64,000 bases of DNA, from positions 1-64,000 of the forward strand of contig JAFAZE010000021.1 of assembly GCA_019239975.1 (NCBI GenBank), in the 5' to 3' direction. The translations under genes were made by a program, and so were the position numbers. This DNA comes from Streptosporangiaceae bacterium (GTDB lineage: Bacteria > Actinomycetota > Actinomycetes > Streptosporangiales > Streptosporangiaceae). Below are positions 43,527 to 52,065 of this stretch, in pieces (position 1 is the first letter of the stretch; the number at the start of each line of letters is the position of its first letter). A model generated the notes under the pieces. It saw nothing but the letters and a program-made list of their open reading frames with translations, had not been told where the DNA came from and searched no databases.

Positions 43527-44189
43527 TTACCCGCCGCCCCGGGCTTTGGCTCCGGGGGAGACGGCTTCATCCACTCTGGTCAGGGTCCGCAGGACGAGCC
43601 ATCCGAAGACCCAGCCGCCGAGGACGTCCTCCGGCCAGTGCCGTCCCAGGTACAGGCGGGAGCCGCCCTGGGCGGCCACGAGCGCCGCGACTATCGACCA
43701 GATGACCCGTCGCTCGGCCGGGCTTCCCCAGCGCTTCGTCAGTATGTGCGCCAGCAGCCCGAACGTGATGACGGTGCGGGCCGCGCCCCCTGACGGGTAA
43801 TCGCCTGGGGGGCCGATGGAGGATTCCGCCGGCGGCAATGTTCCTTTGACCAGCTCCCGCAGCGCCTTCTGGAGGTATACCTCGGAGACGACGCCGCTGG
43901 CCAGCAGCGGTAGCGGCGTCCATTCCCGGCGTTCATAGGCGAGCATCCCGCCCACCAGGGCCGAGAAAGGGGCTATAACGCTGTAGTCACCGATCGTCGT
44001 TACTGCCTGATCCAGCCGCCGGGATATGTTCGCGGAACGGTGTTCCCGGCAATACTCGTAAAGCCGGCGTGATGACCGCGTCACCGAATCGCGTTGCACC
44101 AGCCTTCCCAGGCCCCACGACACCAGCAGCGTGACCGCACCGCCCGCCGCCACCGTGCGGAGGATAGTGCCTGACCTGGATGTAAGCAC
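43527..44189 (-). CDS. PAP2-superfamily membrane protein with altered active site
   Basis: 220 residues with about five hydrophobic segments. The third PAP2 motif is intact (GGSRLYLGRHWPEDVLGGW, SRx5HxxxD). The first (KGTLPPAESS) lacks the usual Arg-Pro, and the second reads YPSGGAARTV, with Gly in place of the catalytic His of PSGH. In EPS loci PAP2 proteins recycle undecaprenyl pyrophosphate; here activity is doubtful. The GTG start at 44189 is weakly supported. Confidence 0.72.
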   Translation of the reverse strand: MLTSRSGTILRTVAAGGAVTLLVSWGLGRLVQRDSVTRSSRRLYEYCREHRSANISRRLDQAVTTIGDYSVIAPFSALVGGMLAYERREWTPLPLLASGVVSEVYLQKALRELVKGTLPPAESSIGPPGDYPSGGAARTVITFGLLAHILTKRWGSPAERRVIWSIVAALVAAQGGSRLYLGRHWPEDVLGGWVFGWLVLRTLTRVDEAVSPGAKARGGG

Positions 44190-44310
44190 CAGCCAACGAT
44201 ACCGCAGGGGCGGCCCGCGGCGAGCGGCCGCCTGATCTCACCGTAGTCCTCACTCGCCGCCCGGACTGCCCCCTCGTAACATGGAAACACCTCTATGCGA
44301 AGGGGTGATT

Positions 44311-44340
44311 ATGAGAATGGGCGATGGCAGAAGCGCATGA
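44311..44340 (+). CDS. Nine-codon upstream ORF coupled to the methyltransferase gene
   Basis: ATG at 44311 follows AAGGGGTGATT, a strong ribosome site, and encodes MRMGDGRSA. Its TGA overlaps the ATG of the methyltransferase gene (ATGA at 44337-44340). The downstream gene has no good ribosome site of its own, so the small ORF may deliver ribosomes to it. Confidence 0.45.
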   Translation: MRMGDGRSA

Positions 44341-45107
44341 CTGAGGCCCGGGATCTGCTTGATTCGTATTTCGCTGCTTCGGAGGACAGGCAGCGTCGGT
44401 TGCGGGAAACGAAGTCATCGGACGCCGCCGCGCGCGTGCTGCTAAAGCACCTGGTTCCGGTGCGCTATCGCGGGACCGGCAGGATAATTCTCACCGGCCT
44501 GGTGCGGCGGCGTGAGCGGCGCAGAGCCCGGCTGATAGCCGCCCGGCCGGAACTCCGCCTGCATCTTGGCTGCGGCGGTGAGCGCAAGGCGGGCTGGACC
44601 AACATCGACCTGCTTGGCGACCCGGTCGACGTGGCCTGGAACCTGGCCAGCCCGCTGCCATTCGACTCCGGATCGGTCGCGGCGATCTTCCACGAGCACC
44701 TGCTCGAGCATCTGCCGCTGCGCGCCGGTGACGTTCTCATGCAGGAGTGCTACCGCGTGCTGCGCCCCGGCGGCATCCTGCGGGCCGGGGTGCCCGACGC
44801 CGGCAGGCTCATCAGGTCGTACGCGGGCGACCGGAGCTATCTGGAGGAACTGCATCCCGGCCGGCCCGCCGCGCTCCTTGCCGTGCAGGAACTGTTCTAC
44901 TGGCACCGGCACCGCACCATGTTCGACGTGGAGACGCTGGGCCTGCTCTTCCGGGCCAGCGGATTCCCCGGCCCGCGCCAGCGCGAGTTCGGTGACACCG
45001 ACCTGGACCAGGCACCGGACACCGAGCGCAGGCGCGCCGAGACGCTCTACATGGAAGCGCGCAAGCCTGTGAACCCAGTTCGGTCCGCGGACGTTAGTGA
45101 ATTGTAA
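44337..45107 (+). CDS. SAM-dependent methyltransferase
   Basis: 256 residues. The class I motif is ELRLHLGCGGERKAGWTNID (motif I with GCGG and the acidic residue in NIDLLG). It is followed by SPLPFDSGSVAAIFHEHLLE, HLPLRAGDVLMQECYRVLRP and GGILRAGVPDAGRLIRSY, the usual Methyltransf_11-like order. It may methylate a sugar of the polymer. The ATG at 44337 overlaps a short upstream ORF; an in-frame ATG at 44295 would add 14 residues. Confidence 0.87.
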   Translation: MTEARDLLDSYFAASEDRQRRLRETKSSDAAARVLLKHLVPVRYRGTGRIILTGLVRRRERRRARLIAARPELRLHLGCGGERKAGWTNIDLLGDPVDVAWNLASPLPFDSGSVAAIFHEHLLEHLPLRAGDVLMQECYRVLRPGGILRAGVPDAGRLIRSYAGDRSYLEELHPGRPAALLAVQELFYWHRHRTMFDVETLGLLFRASGFPGPRQREFGDTDLDQAPDTERRRAETLYMEARKPVNPVRSADVSEL

Positions 45108-45279
45108 AGGCGGCAGGCCATGTGACCCGGCAGCGTCCGCAAGAACCCCGTGGCGCCGGAATAGAGGTTGGCAGGACAACCGGCTCGGCATTCATACCGT
45201 CACGGCACTCCATTGTGCTCCCCGTTCGCCGGCGGTTTACGCCCAATTCGGCTGAGACGAACACCGAAAGGAGCATGCA

Positions 45280-45789
45280 GTGAAAAGAAAGTACTATGTG
45301 CGCGCACTCGCAATAGGCGCGGCGGTGACCGCGATGGCGGGCGTCGGCGGTGGTGCCTACGCCGTCACCAGCGCCGTCGGCATTTCCCCGGTCAACGTGA
45401 CCGGACCCGACCATCAGCGTCTCACGGTTACTCTGGCCCCGGGGGCGAGCCAGGCCTTCAGGCTCCCGGCGGCCAATGATCCCGTTCGCATCGACCTCGA
45501 CAAGGTATCGACCAACGGCGGTATCCAGACCCCGAGCGAAGTGTTCAGCGCTCTGGTCAACGTGGACGGGAATGGCGCTGGGATGAGCTGGATCGGCACC
45601 AGTAGCGATGGGTCTCAGCTCGCTGGCAGCACGGCCACGGGGACCAGCATCACCAGCCTGGTGTGCGGCAGCCAGTGCGTCATCGCGACGCTCAGCGCGT
45701 CAAGCGCCGCCGCCCACACGGTGGTCCTTCAGGCGAACGCTGCCACCTCGAGCATCAAGGAGAAGTACGTTGTCAACATCTGGTACTGA
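45280..45789 (+). CDS. Small secreted protein, unknown function
   Basis: 169 residues. A signal peptide (MKRKYYVRALAIGAAVTAMA, cut near AYA) precedes a Ser/Thr/Ala-rich, probably beta-sheet domain with one Cys pair (VCGSQCVIATLSA). I do not recognise the family. The GTG start has AAAGGAGC seven bases upstream. It stands alone after the EPS locus. Confidence 0.7.
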   Translation: MKRKYYVRALAIGAAVTAMAGVGGGAYAVTSAVGISPVNVTGPDHQRLTVTLAPGASQAFRLPAANDPVRIDLDKVSTNGGIQTPSEVFSALVNVDGNGAGMSWIGTSSDGSQLAGSTATGTSITSLVCGSQCVIATLSASSAAAHTVVLQANAATSSIKEKYVVNIWY

Positions 45790-45823
45790 TCCGTCTTCCC
45801 CGGAAGGACTCAGCCGGGCCGCT

Positions 45824-46519
45824 ATGGCGATCTTTGTCCTTGTTCATGGCGCGTGGGGTGGCGCGCACGGCTTCCGCAAAGTCCGCCGGCCGCTCTGGGC
45901 GGCCGGCCACGAGGTCTTCACGCCGAGCCTGACCGGCGTCGGCGAGCGCGCCCACCTCACCAGCCCCCAGGTCTGCCTGACGACGCACATCACCGACGTG
46001 GTGAACACCATCCTGTACGAGGATCTCGACGGCATCGTGCTGCTCGGCTTCTCCTACGGCGGGCTGGTGGTCACCGGGGCGCTGGAGTACGTCGCCGACC
46101 GGGTCCGCCACCTGGTCTATCTCGACGCCTTCGTGCCCGGTGACGGTGACCGGCTCGCCGCGGGCCCAGCGGGCCGCGCCGTGGCACGCCTTGGCAGCGA
46201 CTGGCTGGTGGAGCCGCAGCCCCGTGAGTTCGACGACCCGGCGGAGGCGGCGTGGGCCGCCGCGCGGCGCACGCCCCAGCCGGCGGCCTGCTTCACCGAG
46301 CCTGTCCGGCTGCCGCGCCCGCTGGAGGACTACCCGTTCACCCGCACCTACATCAAGGCGACGGGCGAGCCGCGGCCCGAGCGCGGCGGCCCGTTCTGGG
46401 ACGCCGCCGACCGGGCCAAGGCCTCGCCGGCCTGGCGCTACCGGGAAATCGCGACGGGCCACATGATCGCCAGCAACCGGCCACGTGAACTGGCCGGGCT
46501 CCTCCTGGAACTGGCCTGA
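45824..46519 (+). CDS. Alpha/beta-hydrolase
   Basis: 231 residues. MAIFVLVHGAWGGAHGFRKV contains the oxyanion HG motif. The nucleophile elbow is VLLGFSYGGLVVTGALEY (Ser in GFSYGG), and the catalytic His is in REIATGHMIASNRP. The layout matches the AB_hydrolase_6-like esterases of actinomycetes (methylketone synthase/salicylate esterase-like). There is no signal peptide, so it is cytoplasmic. The ribosome site is weak (GGAAGG lies about 17 bases before the ATG). Confidence 0.83.
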   Translation: MAIFVLVHGAWGGAHGFRKVRRPLWAAGHEVFTPSLTGVGERAHLTSPQVCLTTHITDVVNTILYEDLDGIVLLGFSYGGLVVTGALEYVADRVRHLVYLDAFVPGDGDRLAAGPAGRAVARLGSDWLVEPQPREFDDPAEAAWAAARRTPQPAACFTEPVRLPRPLEDYPFTRTYIKATGEPRPERGGPFWDAADRAKASPAWRYREIATGHMIASNRPRELAGLLLELA

Positions 46520-46562
46520 CGGACCCCTCAGGGGGCCTTTCCCGCTGAGCGGCCACCCCCCC

Positions 46563-46598
46563 TTGACAAGTAAGTGATTCATCACTAACTTAACGACC
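46563..46598 (+). promoter_or_regulatory. tetR promoter for a leaderless transcript
   Basis: TTGACA (46563-46568), a 17-bp spacer and TAACTT (46586-46591) form a good -35/-10 pair. Transcription would start about at 46598-46599, at the ATG itself, and no ribosome site precedes that ATG. Confidence 0.6.
46568..46591. promoter_or_regulatory. TetR operator 1
   Basis: Arms AAGTAAGTGAT and ATCACTAACTT surround TC in a nearly perfect palindrome (one mismatch). It covers the spacer and -10 of the regulator's promoter, as expected for autorepression. Confidence 0.75.
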
Positions 46599-47183
46599 AT
46601 GACGGAGACGAAGCAGCGGATGCCCGCCGGGGAGCGCCGCGAGATGGTGCTCGAGGCGGCGCTCGCCGAGTTCGCGGCCAGCGGGCTGGCCGGCACGTCC
46701 ACCGAGGACGTCGCCCGGCGGGCCGGGATCAGCCAGCCGTATCTCTTCCGCCTGTTCCCGACCAAGAAGGCGCTGTTCCTGGCGCTCGTGGACCGGTGCT
46801 TCCGGCGGGTCGGGGATACCTTCACGGCCGCGGCCGAGGGCCTGCCGGGCGAGGAAGCTCTGGCGGCGATGGGCGACGCGTACGAGCGCCTGCTGGATGA
46901 CAGGACGCTGCTGCTCCTGCAGATGCAGGCGTACGCGGCCTGCGAAGATCCCGAGATCCGCGCCGCGACCCGGGCCGGCTTCAAGAAGCTGTGGGCGCTC
47001 ACCGAGCGGCTCACCGGCCTGCCCTTCGGCCAGATCGTGGACTTCTTCGCGGTGGGCATGCTGATGAACGTCGCCGCGGCGATGGACCTGCCGGCCGTGG
47101 ACGAGCGATGGACGAGCTGGTGCCCCAAGCCCGCCCCCAAGCCCGCCACCAGAGGGCCCGCCACCAGAGGGCCCGCCACCTGA
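46599..47183 (+). CDS. TetR-family repressor
   Basis: 194 residues. The N-terminal HTH domain reads REMVLEAALAEFAASGLAGT, STEDVARRAGISQPYLFRLF and PTKKALFLALVDRCFRRVGD. The C-terminal ligand domain is helical with EALAAMGDAYERLLDDRTLL. The tail (CPKPAPKPATRGPATRGPAT) is encoded by a minisatellite that continues past the stop to about 47300. The operator in its own promoter and a matching operator before the MFS gene indicate that it controls both. Ligand unknown. Confidence 0.9.
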   Translation: MTETKQRMPAGERREMVLEAALAEFAASGLAGTSTEDVARRAGISQPYLFRLFPTKKALFLALVDRCFRRVGDTFTAAAEGLPGEEALAAMGDAYERLLDDRTLLLLQMQAYAACEDPEIRAATRAGFKKLWALTERLTGLPFGQIVDFFAVGMLMNVAAAMDLPAVDERWTSWCPKPAPKPATRGPATRGPAT

Positions 47184-47300
47184 ACGCCCGCCACCGCAGC
47201 GCCCTCTACCGCAAGGCGCCCCCGCCAAGGGCCCGGCAGCCAAGGGCCCGGCACCGCAAGGCGCCCCCGCCAAGGGCCCGGCACCGCAAGGCGCACCACC
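47130..47300 (+). repeat. GC-rich minisatellite at the tetR 3' end
   Basis: Repeated short units (AGAGGGCCCGCCACC, then GGCGCCCCCGCCAAGGGCCC and CAGCCAAGGGCCCGG) extend from the last codons of tetR through the gap to the MFS operator. The coding part gives the KPATRGPATRGPAT tail. Confidence 0.7.
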
Positions 47301-47321
47301 TATTTTTTTCATCAGCGAAGC

Positions 47322-47337
47322 TAGTGATCAATCACTA
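47322..47337. promoter_or_regulatory. TetR operator 2
   Basis: TAGTGATCAATCACTA is a palindrome (TAGTGAT-CA-ATCACTA) sharing its core with operator 1. It lies 18 bp before the MFS start codon. Confidence 0.75.
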
Positions 47338-47355
47338 CTAACAAGGAGAAAGGCA

Positions 47356-48771
47356 ATGAGCGCTCGAAGCCAGACCGCGTGGACGTTCGCCGTGACGTCG
47401 GCCGCCCTGTTCATGGCGTCACTCGACAACCTCGTGGTGACCACGGCGCTGCCGTCGATCCGCGCCCACCTGCACGCCTCGCTGGAGGGCCTGCAGTGGA
47501 CGGTCAACGCGTACACCCTCACGTTCGCCGTGCTGCTGCTCACCGGCGCCACGCTGGGCGAGCGGTACGGCCGCCGCCGGCTCTTCGTGGGCGGCCTCGG
47601 CCTGTTCACCGTGGGATCGGCGGCCGCGGCGCTGGCCCCCGGCATCGGCGCTCTGGTGGCGGCGCGGGCCGTGCAAGGTGTCGGTGCCGCGATCCTGATC
47701 CCGCTGACCCTCACCCTGCTGTCGGCGGCGGTGCCGCCGGAGCGCAGAGGCCTGGCGCTGGGTGCGTGGGGAGCGGTTGGCGGCCTGGCCATCGCCATCG
47801 GCCCGCTGGTCGGCGGCGCCGTCGTCGAAGGCGCGTCCTGGCAGTGGATCTTCTGGCTCAACGTGCCCATCGGAGTCGCGCTGCTGCCGGTCGCCCGCGC
47901 CACGCTGGTCGAGAGCCGGGGGCCCGCGACGCGGCTCGACCTGCCGGGCGTCGCCCTGGCCAGCCTGGGCCTGCTCGGCGTCGTCTTCGGCGTGATCCGC
48001 GGCAACGACCACGGCTGGACCAGCGGCACCGTGCTGCCGCCCATGGTCGCCGGCGCGCTGCTCGTCGCGGCGTTCGCCGCCTGGGAACTGCGGGCGCCGG
48101 AGCCCATGCTGCCGCTGGGGCTGTTCCGCAGCCGCGGCTTCAGCATGACCAACGTGGCATCGCTGCTGATGTTCTTCGGAATGTTCGGATCCATCTTCCT
48201 GCTGGCCCAGTTCCTGCAGGTCGTCCACCATTACAGCCCGCTGCAGGCCGGCCTGCGCACGCTCCCGTGGACCGCGATGCCGGTGCTCATCACCCCGGTC
48301 GCCGGCGCGCTGTCCGACCGGATCGGCGGCCGGCCGCTGCTCGCCGCGGGGCTGGCGCTGCAGGCGATCGGCCTGGGCTGGCTGGCGGCGATCATCAGCC
48401 CCACGGTGGCCTACGCGGCGCTGGTGCCGGCGTTCATCGTCTCCGGCGTCGGGATGTCCCTGTTCTTCGCGCCGGTCGCCAACGTCGTGCTCGGCTCGGT
48501 GCGACGCGACCAGGAGGGCATCGCCTCCGGCGCGAACAACGCGATCAGGGAACTGGGCGGCGTGTTCGGGATCGCCGTGCTCGGCGCCGTGTTCTCCGCC
48601 CGCGGCGGATACGCCAGCGGGCAGGCGTTCGTCTCCGGCCTGGCCCCGGCGGTCTGGGTCGGCGGCGCAGCGGTCGCGGCCGCCGCGGCCGCCGCGCTGC
48701 TGCTGCCGCGGCTGCGCAAGGGAGCGGCGAACGGTTCCGAGCCCGAGCCGGAACTCGCCCTGGCCGGCTGA
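47356..48771 (+). CDS. MFS multidrug efflux transporter (DHA2-like)
   Basis: 471 residues with 14 predicted transmembrane helices. Motifs include FMASLDNLVVTTALPSIRAH (motif D1), GATLGERYGRRRLFVGGLG (motif A), ARAVQGVGAAILIPLTLTLL (motif B) and GPLVGGAVVEGASWQWIFWL (motif C, drug antiporter signature). It should export a hydrophobic drug in exchange for protons. AAGGAGAAAGG precedes the ATG. It is controlled by the preceding TetR protein through the operator at 47322. Confidence 0.92.
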   Translation: MSARSQTAWTFAVTSAALFMASLDNLVVTTALPSIRAHLHASLEGLQWTVNAYTLTFAVLLLTGATLGERYGRRRLFVGGLGLFTVGSAAAALAPGIGALVAARAVQGVGAAILIPLTLTLLSAAVPPERRGLALGAWGAVGGLAIAIGPLVGGAVVEGASWQWIFWLNVPIGVALLPVARATLVESRGPATRLDLPGVALASLGLLGVVFGVIRGNDHGWTSGTVLPPMVAGALLVAAFAAWELRAPEPMLPLGLFRSRGFSMTNVASLLMFFGMFGSIFLLAQFLQVVHHYSPLQAGLRTLPWTAMPVLITPVAGALSDRIGGRPLLAAGLALQAIGLGWLAAIISPTVAYAALVPAFIVSGVGMSLFFAPVANVVLGSVRRDQEGIASGANNAIRELGGVFGIAVLGAVFSARGGYASGQAFVSGLAPAVWVGGAAVAAAAAAALLLPRLRKGAANGSEPEPELALAG

Positions 48772-48851
48772 CGGCAACGCCCGTCACCGCGCCGATAGCG
48801 CCCGCCCGCCCTGCCGGGGATCAACAGGGCGGGCGAGCGGTTGGGGGGCGT

Positions 48852-51032
48852 TCAGTTGTGGGAGTTGGTCAGCCAGAACTGCTGGTTCCAGCCCCCGTTG
48901 TAGGGCCACTGGTCGAGCGAACCGCCCGGCCAGGGGTACGCTCCGGCGACGTCGATGACCTCGTCGTCGAGGGCGTTCGGGATCGAATAGGTGGTGCCCA
49001 GCGAGATGCTGCCCATGTACCAGAGCTGGTTGTACGCGCCACCGCACGGGTACTGGATCAGCGGGTTGCCCCACGTGCTGGTGTTGTACTGAACCGTGAG
49101 GCACTGGCCGCTGCCGCGGTTGACGACCTCGTACCAGCCCGGGTAGGGGCTCTGCACGAATGCCCAGTCCTGGTTGTAGCCGTTGTTCCAGTCCCAGGTG
49201 ATGACGCTGGCGCTTGGCGACTGCGACCCGCCCGACACGTCCAGCACCAGGGACTCGGCGGAGGACGTGAAGGTCCAGATGTCGTAGTAGGTGGAGCTGA
49301 AGCCGAACGCGTTCGCCAGGCCGCTGACCACCCGGGGACCCCAGTCCCCGATCTCGCTCAGCGCGTTGATGATGTCGTAGGTGTCATAGCCGATGTGCTG
49401 CAGGTACTGGATCACGGTGTCGGCCGAGTTGCCGGTGGTCACGAAGAACTGCGCCACCTGCGTGATCGAGTTGGCCACGTCGGTCCAGCTCAGCGAGCCC
49501 GGGATGGAGAAGTAGAAGCTCACCGGGCCCAGCGTGCTGCCGCCCGCGGTGAGCCACGCGCTCCCCGACGCGCTGATGCTGGCGCCGCTGCCGTCGCCGC
49601 TGACGGCCCTGTACAGGGTGAGGCCGCCCGCCAGGTAACCGGCGATGGGCACCGACAGCTGGCCGTCGGCGGCGAGCGTGACGCTCGCCCCGGCCGCGCT
49701 CGTCCCGACCGCGAACTGGATGTCCGCGTAGAACGAGTTGCCGTTGTAGCTGATCCCGCCGCTGATCCCGAAGGCCGCGGTGCTCTGGGTGACGCTGAGG
49801 TCCAGGTAGAACATCGGGCTGGACACCTGGACCGGCCCTACCGTGAACGCGCCGATGCTGACGTCGGCGGTGACCGACAGCGCGGACAGGTTGACGTTCG
49901 CGTCGACGTGCACCGGAACGTGGTCGACGTTCGCGTCGAAGATCGCCGAGGCGCCCGCCGGGATGGCGTCCCCGGTTCCCGGGTCGGTCCCGCCGAACGG
50001 CGACAGGTCGAACGCGGCCCTGCTGATCGTGAACGAGTTGACCACGTCGGAGGACAGGTTTGGGTCGACCGCGAGCGGCGTCAGCGCCGGCTGCTGCTGC
50101 CCGTTCACCGTCGGCCCGGCGATGGAGAACGCGAGCACCGGGTTGTTCAGGTCGAGGTTGACGTTGAACGAGATCTCGGCGCCCGGCGCCATGCCGATCG
50201 CGCTGGCCCACGACGCGGGGAGCGTGATGTTGTCGGCGTCGATGCCCAGCGACGGAACCGGGGCCGTGGCGCCGTCCTCGTAGGTGAGGCCCACGTGCCC
50301 GCCGAAGTCCTGGGCACCCAGGCCGGGGATTCCCAGGACCTCGTTGTGATACCAGTTGCTGAACCCGGCCGACAGCCCCAGGCTGATGCTGTCGGCGGTG
50401 ACCTGCAGGGACCCGCTGACCGTCACGGTCGCCGCCGAAGGGTCGGTGGTTCCCGGCACCAGTGCCGGAAGCTCCAGGTACCCAACCCCCGAGACCGCGA
50501 CCTGCACGCCGCCGCCGGCGCTGAGCGTGACCGCGAGACCGACGCTGTCGAGGTACAGGGATGTCCCACCCGAGTTGATGACCCGGAGGCCGCCGGTCCC
50601 CGTACCCGTGCCCAGCGCCAGGGAGAGATCCACGGTGAACCCGGTGGTGGGCAGGCTTGCCATCGCCTGGACCGCGGACCCCGCCGGGATGACGTCCTGC
50701 AGATCGGTCGTGACGCTGTCCGGCAGCGTGTAACCGAGGCTGACGTCCAGCCCGGCCGGCAGGTCGACCGGCTGCCCGCTCAGCCCGAGCGTGGCGGGGT
50801 CGAAGCCCTTCATCGCGGAGCTGGCGGCGTACAGCGTCCCGGCGCCGGAGAAGCCGAGGCCGCTCAGGTCGGGAAGTCCCACCCCGGCGACGATCCCGTC
50901 GCTGCTCAGCGACAGCCCCGCGTGGAAGCTCGGGTTGCCGCTGACCCCCTGCGTGATCTGGACGGTCGCCGTGCCGGTGAGCGAGTACCTGCCGGTGCCG
51001 TCGACCGCGGCGGTGAGCCCCGCCGCCGTCAC
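48852..51032 (-). CDS. Beta-rich protein with C-terminal ricin-type lectin domain, no signal peptide
   Basis: 726 residues. Residues ~1-560 are repetitive Ser/Thr/Gly-rich beta-sheet sequence (SLSLALGTGTGTGGLRVINS, VTVSGSLQVTADSISLGL, GGSTLGPVSFYFSIPGSLSW). Residues ~590-726 form a ricin-B-like trefoil with QDWAF, YEVVNRGSGQCLTVQYNTS, NQLWYMG, VIDVAGAYPWPGGSLDQWPY and NQQFWLTNSHN, i.e. QxW repeats. No start codon with a ribosome site or signal peptide is visible. The frame remains open upstream of 51032 (residues such as KAATGDLTAEFGGGLPFG) into the SDR gene, so the 5' end may have been lost. Confidence 0.7.
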   Translation of the reverse strand: MTAAGLTAAVDGTGRYSLTGTATVQITQGVSGNPSFHAGLSLSSDGIVAGVGLPDLSGLGFSGAGTLYAASSAMKGFDPATLGLSGQPVDLPAGLDVSLGYTLPDSVTTDLQDVIPAGSAVQAMASLPTTGFTVDLSLALGTGTGTGGLRVINSGGTSLYLDSVGLAVTLSAGGGVQVAVSGVGYLELPALVPGTTDPSAATVTVSGSLQVTADSISLGLSAGFSNWYHNEVLGIPGLGAQDFGGHVGLTYEDGATAPVPSLGIDADNITLPASWASAIGMAPGAEISFNVNLDLNNPVLAFSIAGPTVNGQQQPALTPLAVDPNLSSDVVNSFTISRAAFDLSPFGGTDPGTGDAIPAGASAIFDANVDHVPVHVDANVNLSALSVTADVSIGAFTVGPVQVSSPMFYLDLSVTQSTAAFGISGGISYNGNSFYADIQFAVGTSAAGASVTLAADGQLSVPIAGYLAGGLTLYRAVSGDGSGASISASGSAWLTAGGSTLGPVSFYFSIPGSLSWTDVANSITQVAQFFVTTGNSADTVIQYLQHIGYDTYDIINALSEIGDWGPRVVSGLANAFGFSSTYYDIWTFTSSAESLVLDVSGGSQSPSASVITWDWNNGYNQDWAFVQSPYPGWYEVVNRGSGQCLTVQYNTSTWGNPLIQYPCGGAYNQLWYMGSISLGTTYSIPNALDDEVIDVAGAYPWPGGSLDQWPYNGGWNQQFWLTNSHN

Positions 51033-51084
51033 GCCGAACGGCAGGCCGCCGCCGAACTCGGCGGTCAGGTCCCCGGTGGCGGCC

Positions 51085-52056
51085 TTACCCGGGCAATTCG
51101 TTCAGCCGGCGGGCCGCCGAACGGCCGAGCGCCGTGAGCCTGCCGAAGAGCCGGGTGCTCATCGCCGGGCGCAGGCCGGCGCCGCGGGCGACCTCCCCGG
51201 GAGCCCCGGGTTCCGGACCGGGCAGCGCCGCGGACATCAGGTGCAGCAGCCTCACGGTCAGCCCCGGGAACACGCCGGCGCCGCGCGCGGCGACCTGGGC
51301 GGCCGGGGTCAGGATGACCTCCGGCTGACGGGTCCGCATCGCGGACACGATGCGGCGCGCGGCGCGGCCGGCGTCCATGGACACCAGCGGAAGGCTGGCG
51401 CCCAGCGAGAACCAGGTGAACTCCTTCTCCCGCTGCCCGCGGAACAGCGCCTGCATGTGCGAGCCGGTGCGCATCAGGCCCGGCACGGCCGTGGTGACCG
51501 TGACGGGACCGGATCCGAGTTCGGCCCGCAGGCCCTCGGAGAATGCCACCGCGGCGAACTTGGCCATGCAGTACGGCAGCAGGTGCGGCACGCTGATCTT
51601 GCCGCCGACCGAGGTGACGTTGACGATCCGGCCGTGGCCCCGCTCGCGCATCACGGGCAGCGCGGCCAGGGCGATGCGCGCGGGCGCCAGCGCCATCGTG
51701 CGCATCGCGGATTCGTAGTCGCCGGGCTGGCTGCTGTCGAGGGGCTCCACCTGGATGATCCCCGCGTTGTTCACCAGGATGTCGAGGCGGCCGTAGCTGC
51801 TGACCGCGGTGTCGATCAGCAGCCGCGGTGCCGCCTCATCGGTGATGTCGCACGCCACGGCGGTGACCTCGGCGCCCCCGGCGCGCAGGGCGGCCGCCGC
51901 GCGGTCCAGCTCGGCGGCGTCCCGGGCGCAGATGACCAGGCGGCACGAGTGCCTGCCGAGTTCGGCCGCCAGTTCCAGGCCGAGCCCGCGCGAGGCGCCG
52001 GTCACGATCGCCACCTCGCCGGTGATGTCGTCAGGGGCAAAGACGGAGGCTCTCAT
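51085..52056 (-). CDS. Short-chain dehydrogenase/reductase
   Basis: 323 residues. Cofactor motif TGASRGLGLELAAELG, NNAG motif (DILVNNAGIIQVEPL) and catalytic Ser-Tyr-Lys in VNVTSVGG and YCMAKFAAVAFSEGLR. It is an NAD(P)H oxidoreductase of the classical SDR type with a C-terminal extension (~60 residues). The ATG has AGGAGG five bases upstream. It follows the alcohol dehydrogenase gene after nine bases and is probably co-transcribed. Confidence 0.9.
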   Translation of the reverse strand: MRASVFAPDDITGEVAIVTGASRGLGLELAAELGRHSCRLVICARDAAELDRAAAALRAGGAEVTAVACDITDEAAPRLLIDTAVSSYGRLDILVNNAGIIQVEPLDSSQPGDYESAMRTMALAPARIALAALPVMRERGHGRIVNVTSVGGKISVPHLLPYCMAKFAAVAFSEGLRAELGSGPVTVTTAVPGLMRTGSHMQALFRGQREKEFTWFSLGASLPLVSMDAGRAARRIVSAMRTRQPEVILTPAAQVAARGAGVFPGLTVRLLHLMSAALPGPEPGAPGEVARGAGLRPAMSTRLFGRLTALGRSAARRLNELPG

Positions 52057-52065
52057 CCCGGCCTC

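Noticed and set aside
28028-45107. Secondary-metabolite (PKS/NRPS) cluster
   Set aside because: No ketosynthase, adenylation or carrier-protein motif is present; the genes are those of polysaccharide assembly.
47379-51137. Very long open frame crossing the MFS gene and antisense to the lectin gene
   Set aside because: Arg/Gly/Ala-rich with no domain pattern; it is a GC-bias shadow of the MFS and lectin genes.
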